A stretch of DNA of 13,142 nt from an uncultured Collinsella sp. (GCA_900551815.1 URXE01000061.1:1-13142), one strand, 5' to 3'; shown: positions 1-7,277, numbered from the stretch's first letter. Numbers and translations are program-made. The notes: a model not told the origin generated them from the letters alone.

Positions 1-47
1 GAGATTCGCCTTAGTCTCGTGGGCTCGGAGATGTGTATAAGAGACAG
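1..47 (+). other. Illumina Nextera N701 adapter/primer sequence (artefact)
   Basis: Bases 1-5 (GAGAT) match the end of the P7 primer, 6-13 (TCGCCTTA) match the N701 i7 index as written in the primer, and 14-47 match the 34-base Nextera read-2 adapter. The last 19 bases (29-47, AGATGTGTATAAGAGACAG) are the Tn5 mosaic end. This is library-preparation sequence left on a contig end, not genome. On the minus strand it produces the familiar artefactual protein tail LYTSPSPRD. Biological sequence starts at 48. Confidence 0.98.
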
Positions 48-475
48 CTGCTGATAAGCTCGTCTCCGATGAAGATTTCTATATTTGCCGAGGTAATGGA
101 AATAGGCATCTGGTCGGAGCAGGTGAATATTCCAGCTCCCCAATGAAAGATATGGTTTTCCCTGACACAATGATCGCAGTGAGGATTGAGCAAGAGCGCG
201 TTATCTTGCCTTATTTGCGATGCGCTTGGAATCAACCTGCGACTCGCAAACAAATTGAGGCGTCGGCGAAAACTACCAACGGAACGTTCAAGATTAACCA
301 AACGGCTCTTGGCAAGGTCGAGCTTCTTGTCCCCCCGCTCGCCCTCCAACAGGAATTCGCCGCCTTCGCCGCATCGGTCGACAAATCGAAATTTGCCGTA
401 CAAAAGGCCTTCGATGAGCTGAACGCCACAACAAAGAAGATCCTAAACCAGGAGTTAGGACTCGGAGATGTTTAA
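48..475 (+). CDS. hsdS: Type I restriction-modification specificity subunit HsdS, C-terminal fragment
   Basis: HsdS chooses the DNA target of a type I restriction-modification complex (HsdR2M2S1) through two target-recognition domains joined by helical spacers. Only the last about 142 residues are present. The frame is open from the adapter junction (first full codon at 50) to TAA at 473-475, so the first ATG at 143 is internal and should not be taken as the start. Visible family features are the segments CRGNGN and LVGAGEY, the strand MVFPDTMIAVRI, and TTNGTFKINQTALGKVELLV followed by PPLALQQEF, the usual end of a recognition domain leading into the C-terminal helical spacer. The 5' part is missing because the contig ends, so this is not evidence of a pseudogene. 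The stop overlaps the start of hsdR, indicating one operon. The DNA target cannot be read from this half domain. Confidence 0.93.
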
Positions 476-3380
476 CGAGGACAACACCGTCGAGCAAATG
501 AGCATTGAGGTGCTCACCGGCCTTGGATGGAGATACGTAGCCGCCGAGGACCTCCCACGCCGCCATGCCGACGTCATGGTCGAACCCATGGTCAAGGATG
601 CCCTCATCAGGCTCAACCCGGAGATCGCGGAAGACCCCGACCGCGCCGACGAAATCATCTACCGGCTCAGGGCCCTCATCCAGTCCGCAAGCCCGCAGAA
701 CCTGGTCTCCACCAACGAACGGTTCAAAAAGCTCGTCTTCGAGGAAAACTCGTTCCCCTACGGAAAAGACGGTCGAATGATTCCGATCCGTTTCTTCGGC
801 ACGGCGATGGACGGGGATCTCGACAAGAACGAGTACGTCGTCACCAACCAGTGGGTCTATCCCCAGGAGCAAGGCGGCAAGCGCCTCGACCTGGTCCTTC
901 TCGTCAACGGGTTTCCGCTCGCCATCGGCGAGTTCAAGACGCCGGTGCGCGATTCGATAACCTGGCTCGACGGCGCCGGCGACATCGCCAAATACGAGAA
1001 GAGCATCCCGCAGATGTTCGCCTGTAGCGCCATCAACTTCGCCAGCGAGGGAAAATGCTACCGCTACGGGTCAGTCAACATGCCTCCCGAGATGTGGGGT
1101 CCCTGGCACGAAGGCGACAAGAAGGGTGAGGGGACGCTTGACGACGTTAAGCGAAGCATGACCTCCATGCTCACCCCCGCGAATGTCATGGACATCTTCC
1201 AGTTCTTCACGCTCTTCGCCACTGATAAGAAGCATCGCCGCATCAAGCTGATTTGCCGATATCAGCAATTCGAGGGCGCGAACCTCATCGTGAACCGCGT
1301 TCGCGCAGGCTACCCGAAGCGCGGCCTCATCTGGCACTTCCAGGGATCCGGAAAGTCGCTGCTCATGGTGTTCGCCGCACAGAAGCTGCGCATGGTCCCC
1401 GAGCTCAAGAACCCGACCGTCGTCATCGTGGACGACCGCATTGATCTGGAGACCCAGATCACGGGCACCTTCAACGCATCCGACATCCCCAACCTCGCAA
1501 GCGCCGGCAGCAAAGAGGAGCTTGAGTCCTTCTTCAAGCAGGACATGCGAAAGATTCTCATCACCACCATCTTCAAATTCGGCGAGGTCACGGGGACGCT
1601 CAACAAGCGCGAGAACATCATCCTTATGGTTGATGAGGCGCACCGCACCCAAGAGGGCGACCTCGGCGAGAAGATGCGACTCGCTCTGCCGAACGCCTTC
1701 TTCTTCGGCTTGACCGGCACGCCCATCAACCGAACCGACAAGAACACATTCCACACCTTCGGTGCCAAAGAGGACAAGTCCGGCTATATGAGCCGCTACT
1801 CGTTCGCCGACTCCATCCGCGACCACGCCACGCTGCCGCTCCATTTTGAAACCGTCCCCGTCGAGCTCCATGTCAACCAAGAGGTCGTAAATACGGCCTT
1901 TGACGAGATGACCCAAGAACTCAGCAAAGAGGACAAGGCGGAGCTCACCAGGCGCGTCAAGATCGAAGCCGTCATGAAGGCACCCGACCGCATCCACAAG
2001 GTATGCGAGCATATCGCCAAGCACTTCAAGTCAAAGGTCGAGCCCGACGGCTTCAAGGCACAAGTGGTCTGTTACGATCGCGAGTGCTGTCTGTTGTATA
2101 AGGAGGAGCTCGACAAGCTCTTGGGCGCTGATGCGGTCACCATCGTCATGGACACGAACAACGACAAGGAGGATCGCTACAAGGCGTACCGCCGCGATCG
2201 CGATGCCGAGGAAAAGCTCCTCGACCGTTTCCGCGATCCGGACGATCCGCTCAAAATTCTCATCGTCACCGCGAAGCTGCTCACTGGCTTTGATGCACCC
2301 ATTCTCCAAACTCAATACCTCGACAAGCCCTTGCGCGACCACACGCTGCTGCAGGCGATCTGTCGAACCAACCGCGTCTACAACGACAAAAAGTCGTTTG
2401 GCCTCATCGTCGACTATATCGGTCTCTTCGACAACGTCGCCAAGTCCCTCCACTTCGATGAGGTCGAGGTGCAGAAGGTCATAACCAACATCGATGAGGT
2501 AAAGGCCGAGCTACCCAGACTCATGCATTGTTGCCTTGAGTACTTCTCAACGGTCAAAGACCGCCGTAGCGCAGATTGGGAATCCCTTCTCGAAGCCCAA
2601 CAATGCCTGCCTACGACAAAGGTGAAGGACCAGTTCGGAGCCGACTTCTCGGTCCTAAACAGGGCGTGGGAAGCGCTTTCGCCCGATCCATGCCTGAGCC
2701 CTTACAAACTCGATTTCATCTGGCTCTCGCAGGTCTATGACTCCGTGAGGCCAGTAGACAATCGAGGAAAGCTCATCTGGGCGGCGCTCGGACCCAAGAC
2801 AATCGAGCTCGTACACCAGAACATCACTGTCGAGAGAGTCCGAGACGATGACGATATCCTCGAACTCGATGAGGACATGATCGAGCACTTCATCAACGAC
2901 AAGAGCAATACCGAGAAGATCACGCGGAAGCTGGAAATAGACCTCGTCGCCCGAATCCGCAAGCACGATAAAAATGGCAAGTTCCAGAAGCTCGGCGAAC
3001 GCCTGGAGGACCTGAGGGAGCGTCACGAGCAGGGTCTCATCAACAGCGTCGAGTTCCTCAAGATGCTCATTGACCTCGCCAAAGAGGCGCGAGCCGCCGA
3101 AAAGGAAGTCGTGCCCGAGGAAGAGGAAGACAAGGGAAAAGCCGCTCTCACTGAGCTCTTCAATGGCATCAAGAACGGCGACACGCCCATCATTGTCGAG
3201 AACATCGTCAACGACATCGACGAGATCGTTAAGATCACTCGCTTCGACGGCTGGCAAGCCACCACAACTGGCGTGAAAGAGGTCAAGAAGCAGCTCCGCG
3301 CCATTCTCTGGATGCGCTACAAGCTCAAGGATCAGGCCCTATTCAACAAAGCCTATTCGTATATCGAGCTTTACTACTAA
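468..3380 (+). CDS. hsdR: Type I restriction enzyme endonuclease/translocase subunit HsdR
   Basis: A 970-residue HsdR, full length for the family. It pulls DNA toward the bound complex using ATP and cuts at a distance. Domains in order: an N-terminal PD-(D/E)xK nuclease with D141 and the E155-x-K157 pair (in GEFKTP); a superfamily 2 helicase core with Walker A GSGKS (293-297), DEAH box (389-392), motif III LTGTP (415-419), motif V TGFDAP (606-611) and motif VI QAICRTNR (629-636); then a charged, helical C-terminal region that in the family contacts the HsdM/HsdS core. All key residues are intact, so it should be active. The ATG at 468 overlaps the hsdS stop by 8 bases and has AGGA at 457-460 in front, consistent with translational coupling. 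Order S then R implies hsdM upstream, outside the window. Expression probably comes from a promoter upstream of the contig end. Confidence 0.97.
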   Translation: MFNEDNTVEQMSIEVLTGLGWRYVAAEDLPRRHADVMVEPMVKDALIRLNPEIAEDPDRADEIIYRLRALIQSASPQNLVSTNERFKKLVFEENSFPYGKDGRMIPIRFFGTAMDGDLDKNEYVVTNQWVYPQEQGGKRLDLVLLVNGFPLAIGEFKTPVRDSITWLDGAGDIAKYEKSIPQMFACSAINFASEGKCYRYGSVNMPPEMWGPWHEGDKKGEGTLDDVKRSMTSMLTPANVMDIFQFFTLFATDKKHRRIKLICRYQQFEGANLIVNRVRAGYPKRGLIWHFQGSGKSLLMVFAAQKLRMVPELKNPTVVIVDDRIDLETQITGTFNASDIPNLASAGSKEELESFFKQDMRKILITTIFKFGEVTGTLNKRENIILMVDEAHRTQEGDLGEKMRLALPNAFFFGLTGTPINRTDKNTFHTFGAKEDKSGYMSRYSFADSIRDHATLPLHFETVPVELHVNQEVVNTAFDEMTQELSKEDKAELTRRVKIEAVMKAPDRIHKVCEHIAKHFKSKVEPDGFKAQVVCYDRECCLLYKEELDKLLGADAVTIVMDTNNDKEDRYKAYRRDRDAEEKLLDRFRDPDDPLKILIVTAKLLTGFDAPILQTQYLDKPLRDHTLLQAICRTNRVYNDKKSFGLIVDYIGLFDNVAKSLHFDEVEVQKVITNIDEVKAELPRLMHCCLEYFSTVKDRRSADWESLLEAQQCLPTTKVKDQFGADFSVLNRAWEALSPDPCLSPYKLDFIWLSQVYDSVRPVDNRGKLIWAALGPKTIELVHQNITVERVRDDDDILELDEDMIEHFINDKSNTEKITRKLEIDLVARIRKHDKNGKFQKLGERLEDLRERHEQGLINSVEFLKMLIDLAKEARAAEKEVVPEEEEDKGKAALTELFNGIKNGDTPIIVENIVNDIDEIVKITRFDGWQATTTGVKEVKKQLRAILWMRYKLKDQALFNKAYSYIELYY

Positions 3381-3395
3381 CTGAATTGGTCAAAA

Positions 3396-3439
3396 TTGGA
3401 GGCTCAACACGCATTGCGAAAAGCGAGCCGAGCCTCCAA
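3396..3439. repeat. Hairpin behind hsdR (10-bp inverted repeat)
   Basis: TTGGAGGCTC (3396-3405) and GAGCCTCCAA (3430-3439) are perfect complements with a 24-base loop, 15 bases after the hsdR stop. A second GAGCC at 3425-3429 offers an alternative shorter pairing. There is no T-run on the + side; on the - side the stem is followed by TTTT. It may end hsdR transcription imperfectly, or block transcription running into hsdR from the guaA side. Confidence 0.5.
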
Positions 3440-3749
3440 GGACAAGCGATGAACAGAATAATCAGAAAGCCCGGGTCAGCACCAAAATACTACTCTCGTG
3501 AGTACCAAAGGCTACGGGCTCAATATTCCGTGAGGACCATTTGAGTATCAAACGGATTGCCTTCTCTTAACTTGCCCGGACCGCCGCTCAAGGCAGAAAG
3601 CCCAATAATTGATTTCATAATTTTTAGCATGCGCAATCACTCAAGCAACCAAACAGAGCAATAACACCAGGTGAACGAGTTAATAAGTTCATATAGGCTT
3701 GCGTATATCAGATGTACGAGAGCTAACGGCAAACAATCCCATGCAAATT
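3440..3749. other. Non-coding stretch between hsdR and guaA
   Basis: No convincing gene was found here. The sequence is richer in A+T than its neighbours. The only structure I see is a nested one at 3468-3520: AGCCCG (3468-3473) pairs with CGGGCT (3515-3520), and inside it TACTC (3491-3495) pairs with GAGTA (3500-3504) around a TCGT loop. This could be a small structured RNA, a relic of island insertion, or chance. No promoter that I would defend is visible. Confidence 0.4.
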
Positions 3750-3779
3750 AAAAACGAGGGAGGCCGTTTCCGACCTCCC
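3750..3779 (-). terminator. Rho-independent terminator of guaA
   Basis: Read on the minus strand, a 9-bp stem (GGGAGGTCG with CGGCCTCCC) closes a GAAA tetraloop and is followed after three bases by TTTTT. One pair is G-U only when read on the minus strand and would be a C-A mismatch on the plus strand, which fixes the direction. It lies 17 bases past the guaA stop. Confidence 0.9.
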
Positions 3780-3796
3780 CCGCAAAGGGTTGTTGA

Positions 3797-5395
3797 TTAC
3801 TCCCACTCAATCGTCGCGGGCGGCTTGGACGTAATGTCGTAACACACGCGGTTTGCACCGGGAACCTCGGCCACGATGCGGCCGGAGATGCGGGCCAGCA
3901 CGTCGTAGGGTAGCTTGGCCCAGTCGGCGGTCATGGCATCGCTGGACTCGACGGCACGCAGGATGATCGGGCGCTGATAGGTGCGCTCGTCGCCCATAAC
4001 GCCAACGGACTTGATGTCGGGCAGAACCGCGAAATACTGCCAGCAGCTGTGCTCGGAGTTGCGCTCGCCGGTCTGCTCAAATAGACGCTGGTTGTAGGCG
4101 TCGAGCTCCTCGCGTACGATAGCGTCGGCGTTCTTGAGGATCTCGAGCTTCTCCTTATCGACCGCACCGATGATGCGGATAGCAAGACCCGGGCCCGGGA
4201 AAGGCTGGCGGAACACGATATGACCCGGCAGGCCAAGCGCCAGACCAAGTGCGCGGACCTCATCCTTAAAGAAGTGGTCGAGCGGCTCGATAAGGTCGAA
4301 GTGCACGCCCTCGGGGAACGGGATCAGGTTATGGTGGCTCTTGATGGTGGCCGTCTTGCCGCCCGTCTTGCGAGCGCCGGACTCGATGATGTCGGGGTAG
4401 ATGGTGCCCTGAGCCAGGTACTTGACCGGCTTGCCATCGGTCTCGAGCTGCTGCGCCACGGCGAAGAACTCTTTCCAGAACTGCGTACCGATGATGCGGC
4501 GCTTCTCTTCGGGCTCGGTCACGCCGGCCAGAAGCTCGGCATAACGGTCCTCGGCATGGACGTGGATAAAGTCGACGTCAAACTGCTTGGTGAAGACCTC
4601 CTCCACCTGCTCGGGCTCGCCCTTGCGCAGCAGGCCGTGGTTGATGAACACGCAGGTCATCTGCTTGCCCACGGCGCGGGCGCCAAGAGCTGCCACGACG
4701 GAGGAGTCGACGCCACCGGACAAGGCCAGAATCACGCGGTCGTCGCCGACCTTCTCGCGGAACTCGGCCGTCATGGTCTCGACCAGGTTGTCCATGCTCC
4801 AGTTGGGCTCCAGGCCACAGATCTCAAACAGGAAGTTGCTCAGCAGCTGCTGACCGTACTCGGAATGCTTGACCTCGGGGTGGAACTGCGTGGTGAAGAT
4901 CTTGCGCTCGACGCACTCCATGGCGGCAACCGGGCACACGTCGGTGCTGGCGGTAACGGTAAAGCCCTCGGGCACCTCGGACACGGCGTCGCGATGGCTC
5001 ATCCACACGGTCTGCTCCATGGGCGTGGAGTTAAAGAGCTTGGCGCCTGCCGTGCGCGTAATGGTAGCGCGGCCGTACTCGCCCACCTCGGAATGGCCGA
5101 CCTTGCCGCCGAGCGTCACGGCCGTGATCTGATGGCCGTAGCAAAAGCCCAGGACAGGAAGGCCCAAGTCAAAGATGGCAGGATCGATGGACGGAGCGTC
5201 CTCGGCATACACAGAAGCCGGGCCGCCGGAAAGGATGAGCGCAGAGGCGTTCATCTCGCGAATCTCATCGGCCGAGATGTCGCAGGGAACAATCTCGGAA
5301 TACACGTTGAGGTCGCGGACGCGACGGGCAATGAGCTGACCGTACTGCGCACCAAAGTCGAGTACGAGGACCTTTGCGGAAGCCTTTTGATCCAT
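3797..5395 (-). CDS. guaA: GMP synthase (glutamine-hydrolysing)
   Basis: GuaA converts XMP to GMP using glutamine and ATP, the last step of guanine nucleotide synthesis in the cytoplasm. The 532-residue protein has an N-terminal class I glutamine amidotransferase domain with nucleophile C85 (GFCYGHQ) and the H172/E174 pair (FHPE), an ATP-pyrophosphatase domain with the P-loop SGGVDSS (226-232), and the C-terminal dimerisation/XMP-binding domain ending KPPATIEWE. Everything is intact. I chose the ATG at 5393-5395 (MDQKASAKVLVLDFG), because the amidotransferase fold begins right after it and a strong ribosome-binding site precedes it; the frame is open for 42 more codons upstream but that extension does not look like GuaA. 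It diverges from the asparaginase gene and converges on the restriction locus. Its 3' end is a recognised insertion site for genomic islands in other bacteria. Confidence 0.97.
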   Translation of the reverse strand: MDQKASAKVLVLDFGAQYGQLIARRVRDLNVYSEIVPCDISADEIREMNASALILSGGPASVYAEDAPSIDPAIFDLGLPVLGFCYGHQITAVTLGGKVGHSEVGEYGRATITRTAGAKLFNSTPMEQTVWMSHRDAVSEVPEGFTVTASTDVCPVAAMECVERKIFTTQFHPEVKHSEYGQQLLSNFLFEICGLEPNWSMDNLVETMTAEFREKVGDDRVILALSGGVDSSVVAALGARAVGKQMTCVFINHGLLRKGEPEQVEEVFTKQFDVDFIHVHAEDRYAELLAGVTEPEEKRRIIGTQFWKEFFAVAQQLETDGKPVKYLAQGTIYPDIIESGARKTGGKTATIKSHHNLIPFPEGVHFDLIEPLDHFFKDEVRALGLALGLPGHIVFRQPFPGPGLAIRIIGAVDKEKLEILKNADAIVREELDAYNQRLFEQTGERNSEHSCWQYFAVLPDIKSVGVMGDERTYQRPIILRAVESSDAMTADWAKLPYDVLARISGRIVAEVPGANRVCYDITSKPPATIEWE

Positions 5396-5400
5396 GGTTT

Positions 5401-5409
5401 CCCCCTCTT
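5401..5409 (-). promoter_or_regulatory. Ribosome-binding site that fixes the guaA start
   Basis: On the minus strand AAGAGGGGG lies 5 bases before the ATG at 5395. No comparable site precedes the upstream in-frame ATG codons, which supports the shorter protein. Confidence 0.75.
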
Positions 5410-5559
5410 GTTGGCGGGGAGCCGGTGCCCACCCGCGCGAATAAACGAAAATTGCTTTCATAGTGTACACGTTATATGGGGTTTCTCGTCCCTCGCAGCC
5501 ATCAGTGCACGGCAAACGCACGACCAGGGCCCCTATTTGACGGCAATTGAAGTGTTACC

Positions 5560-5586
5560 AAACGTTACAGATGATGTAATACGTTT
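5560..5586. promoter_or_regulatory. Imperfect dyad in the guaA/asparaginase divergent promoter region
   Basis: AAACGT (5560-5565) and ACGTTT (5581-5586) form an inverted repeat in the 268-base region between the two divergent genes; an internal TTAC/GTAA pair (5565-5568, 5576-5579) is out of register by one base. TAATAC at 5578-5583 could be a -10 element for the + strand, about 80 bases before the asparaginase start. It could be an operator; no regulator is assigned. Confidence 0.3.
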
Positions 5587-5663
5587 GAACATTGGACGCC
5601 CTGTGCCACAATACTGCCGAACGACTCCGCCTCTGTGGCGGCAAATACGATAGGAATACCAGC

Positions 5664-6677
5664 ATGAAGCGCATCCTTCTCATCGCCACGGGCGGCACCA
5701 TCGCATCGACCGAGGACGGTAACGGCCTCTCCCCCGCCCTGACCGGTGAGGAACTCGCCCAGAGCGTCCCCGAGATCTCGGGCCTCTGCGAGCTCGACGT
5801 CGTGCAGCCCATGAACATCGACAGCACCAATATGCGCCCGAGCGACTGGATGCGCATCCGCGATGTCATCGTCGAAGGCTATGCCGATCACAACGGCTTT
5901 GTGGTCCTGCACGGCACCGACACCATGAGCTACACCGCGGCAGCGCTTTCCTATCTGATTCAGGACAGTCCCAAGCCCATCGTACTCACCGGCTCGCAAA
6001 AGCCCATGGGTAACCCCTTTACCGATGCCAAGCTCAACCTGTACCAGAGCCTGCTCTATGCGCTCGACGAGCATTCACACGACGTCTCGATCGTGTTTGG
6101 CGGCGTCGCCATTGCCGGCACGCGCGGCCGCAAGCAGCGCACCATGAGCTTTAACGCGTTCATTAGTGTCAACTATCCGCCCATTGCCTACATCCGCAAC
6201 GACCGCATTGTGCGCAACGGGCTTCACGGCACGCATCAGGGCGAAAACCCGGTGCGTTTCTACGACAGCATCGACCCGCGCGTGTTTGTCCTTAAGCTCA
6301 CGCCCGGCGTGAACCCGGGTATCCTGGACGCCCTTGCCGATAGCTACGATGCTGTAATTCTTGAGACCTTTGGCATTGGCGGTATTCCCGAGTTTGGTGA
6401 GTCCGGCGAGTCATTCCAGGAGGCGATTTTTCGCTGGGTCGGTTCGGGTCGCACCGTCGTTATGACCACGCAGGTCCCCGAGGAGGGCCTTGACCTGGGT
6501 GTTTATGAGGTCGGCCGTGCCTACGCCGATCATCCGGGCATTTTGCGCGGCGACGATATGACCACCGAGACGCTCGTGGCCAAGACCATGTGGGCGCTCG
6601 GCCAGTCACGTGATGCGGCAGAGATTCAGCGCCTGTTTTACAGCCAAGTCAACCACGACCGTATCCCGATGGCGTAG
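5664..6677 (+). CDS. ansA: L-asparaginase, cytoplasmic type I-like
   Basis: Hydrolyses L-asparagine to aspartate and ammonia. The 337-residue protein carries the two signature blocks of the asparaginase/glutaminase family: ATGGTIAST near the N-terminus with catalytic T12, and VLHGTDTMSYTA with T85 and D86. K157 falls at the position of the catalytic lysine when aligned by eye to the type I enzyme through the FNAF segment (164-167). No signal peptide is present, so it should be cytoplasmic, consistent with the type I group used for asparagine catabolism rather than the secreted type II group. The ATG at 5664 was chosen because the family fold starts immediately (MKRILLIATGGTIAS) and AGGAA lies at 5652-5656, 7 bases before; an upstream in-frame start at 5592 would add 24 unrelated residues. 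It is transcribed alone, divergent from guaA, and ends before a hairpin region. Confidence 0.95.
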   Translation: MKRILLIATGGTIASTEDGNGLSPALTGEELAQSVPEISGLCELDVVQPMNIDSTNMRPSDWMRIRDVIVEGYADHNGFVVLHGTDTMSYTAAALSYLIQDSPKPIVLTGSQKPMGNPFTDAKLNLYQSLLYALDEHSHDVSIVFGGVAIAGTRGRKQRTMSFNAFISVNYPPIAYIRNDRIVRNGLHGTHQGENPVRFYDSIDPRVFVLKLTPGVNPGILDALADSYDAVILETFGIGGIPEFGESGESFQEAIFRWVGSGRTVVMTTQVPEEGLDLGVYEVGRAYADHPGILRGDDMTTETLVAKTMWALGQSRDAAEIQRLFYSQVNHDRIPMA

Positions 6678-6684
6678 CTAAAAC

Positions 6685-6750
6685 AAAATCCGCCTCTTTG
6701 GGCCTTGTAGGGCACGTGGTACCCTCGGAACGTGCAAAAAGCGGAGTTTT
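6685..6750 (+). terminator. Possible terminator hairpin behind ansA
   Basis: AAAATCCGC (6685-6693) pairs with GCGGA (6741-6745) followed by GTTTT. Inside lies a perfect 6-bp stem, GCACGT (6712-6717) with ACGTGC (6730-6735). The position, 7 bases after the ansA stop, suits a terminator, but the T-run is only four long and the outer arms are far apart, so it is weak. Confidence 0.35.
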
Positions 6751-6758
6751 CAGCATCC
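6731..6758 (+). repeat. 28-base repeat, copy A
   Basis: Begins CGTGCAAAAA and ends TTCAGCATCC. It matches copy B, inverted at 6917-6944, at 24 of 28 positions; the differences are the three bases after CGTGCAAAAA and one at position 18. Copy A overlaps the right half of the hairpin behind ansA. Confidence 0.8.
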
Positions 6759-6916
6759 GCCCCTTCCGGGAACGTTAAAACCGCTGGCTGTAAATTGCCT
6801 TTCGACTCGAAAGACTCGTTCCGCGCGCTTGTTATTCCTCATATTATTAAATTTTGTGGATAGTCCAAAACATTACGCGTCGTATTTGTGGCCCCGGCTG
6901 CCGTCAAATTATTGAG

Positions 6917-6944
6917 GGATGCTGAATACTCGCGTTTTTGCACG
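6917..6944 (-). repeat. 28-base repeat, copy B (inverted relative to copy A)
   Basis: On the minus strand it begins CGTGCAAAAA and ends TTCAGCATCC like copy A. Together the copies bound a 214-base unit (6731-6944) with the repeat on the outside pointing inward. I see no clear short direct duplication flanking the unit and no open frame inside that looks like a protein. Confidence 0.8.
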
Positions 6945-6993
6945 CCGCCGTCGGGGGGACCCGTTCAACAAGCGGCAAATCTAGCAAAAAAGG

Positions 6994-7212
6994 CTACTCG
7001 ATACCCTCAAGAAGCTCTGACACCGTCATACCGAGTGCGGGTGCGATCTTAAATAGAACCTTGAGCGTGAAATTTGCCGTCCCATCTTCGATTCGGTCGA
7101 GGTAGGGTCGGCTGATTCCTGTCGCCACACAAAAATCAACCTTGGAGATACCAAGGTCTCTGCGTGCCTCTTCGACCCGCCTACCAAGAATCTGTTTCGC
7201 ACGTTCGTCCAT
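6994..7212 (-). CDS. XRE-family helix-turn-helix transcriptional regulator, small
   Basis: A 72-residue protein that is almost entirely one Cro/C1-type helix-turn-helix domain. The motif covers about residues 10-66: the recognition region is SKVDFCVATGISRPYLDRIEDG (Q-less variant with the conserved G-IS-xx-Y-I-E-G pattern), and the C-terminus LKVLFKIAPALGMTVSELLEG is the usual fifth helix. There is no extra sensor or dimerisation domain. The ATG at 7210-7212 has only a weak ribosome-binding site. It diverges from the unknown gene at 7289, and a perfect 24-bp palindrome lies between them with a TATAGT -10 element at its centre on both strands, so autoregulation and repression of the neighbour is the obvious model. 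Such proteins are also found as toxin-antitoxin antitoxins and phage repressors; nothing here proves either. Confidence 0.88.
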   Translation of the reverse strand: MDERAKQILGRRVEEARRDLGISKVDFCVATGISRPYLDRIEDGTANFTLKVLFKIAPALGMTVSELLEGIE

Positions 7213-7241
7213 GCAGCCGAGTTTGAAATGGAGCCGAACAT

Positions 7242-7265
7242 AAACGTAAACTATAGTTTACGTTT
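7242..7265. promoter_or_regulatory. Perfect 24-bp palindromic operator over divergent promoters
   Basis: The half-site AAACGTAAACTA (7242-7253) is followed directly by its exact reverse complement (7254-7265). Because the centre is CTATAG, the sequence TATAGT, one base from the -10 consensus, appears on both strands (7252-7257 on +, 7250-7255 on -). Start sites would lie 25-35 bases before the genes at 7289 and 7212. On the + strand TTGAAA (7223-7228) could be a -35 for an alternative -10, TAAACT (7247-7252), 18 bases away. A dimer bound here would cover both promoters. Confidence 0.8.
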
Positions 7266-7277
7266 TGCCGAATACAC

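Larger units (their letters stand above)
6678..6993. other. Repeat-rich intergenic region between ansA and the XRE regulator
   Basis: There is no convincing gene in this 316-base stretch, which is flanked by two convergent genes. It contains a nested hairpin just behind ansA (6685-6750), two inverted copies of a 28-base repeat (6731-6758 and 6917-6944), and a 7-1-7 dyad CTTTCGA-C-TCGAAAG at 6799-6813 between them. The central part (about 6835-6875) is A+T-rich. These are listed separately. Confidence 0.6.

Noticed and set aside
11..403. Minus-strand 130-residue frame ending LYTSPSPRD
   Set aside because: Its C-terminus is translated Nextera adapter and the rest is antisense to hsdS.
3487..3505. 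ACTACTCTCGTGAGTA segment as a second guaA attachment site
   Set aside because: Only a loose likeness to the guaA 3' end and better explained as a small hairpin.
5396..5521. Purine riboswitch or 42-residue N-terminal extension in front of guaA
   Set aside because: CATATAA near 5470 recalls the start of a purine riboswitch but the rest of the conserved core is absent, and the extension has no ribosome-binding site or GuaA likeness.
4220..5653. Long + strand frame of 477 residues opposite guaA
   Set aside because: Antisense shadow of a GC-rich gene; low-complexity Gly/Leu/His-rich text and no family features. guaA in the other strand is complete.
6750..6842. Possible 30-residue minus-strand peptide inside the 28-base-repeat unit
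   Set aside because: No ribosome-binding site, ends within the repeat, and the composition looks like translated non-coding DNA.
6850..6865. DnaA-box-like TGTGGATAG near the A+T-rich centre of the ansA downstream region
   Set aside because: A single 8-of-9 match with no cluster of boxes and no replication gene nearby; chance is likelier than an origin.
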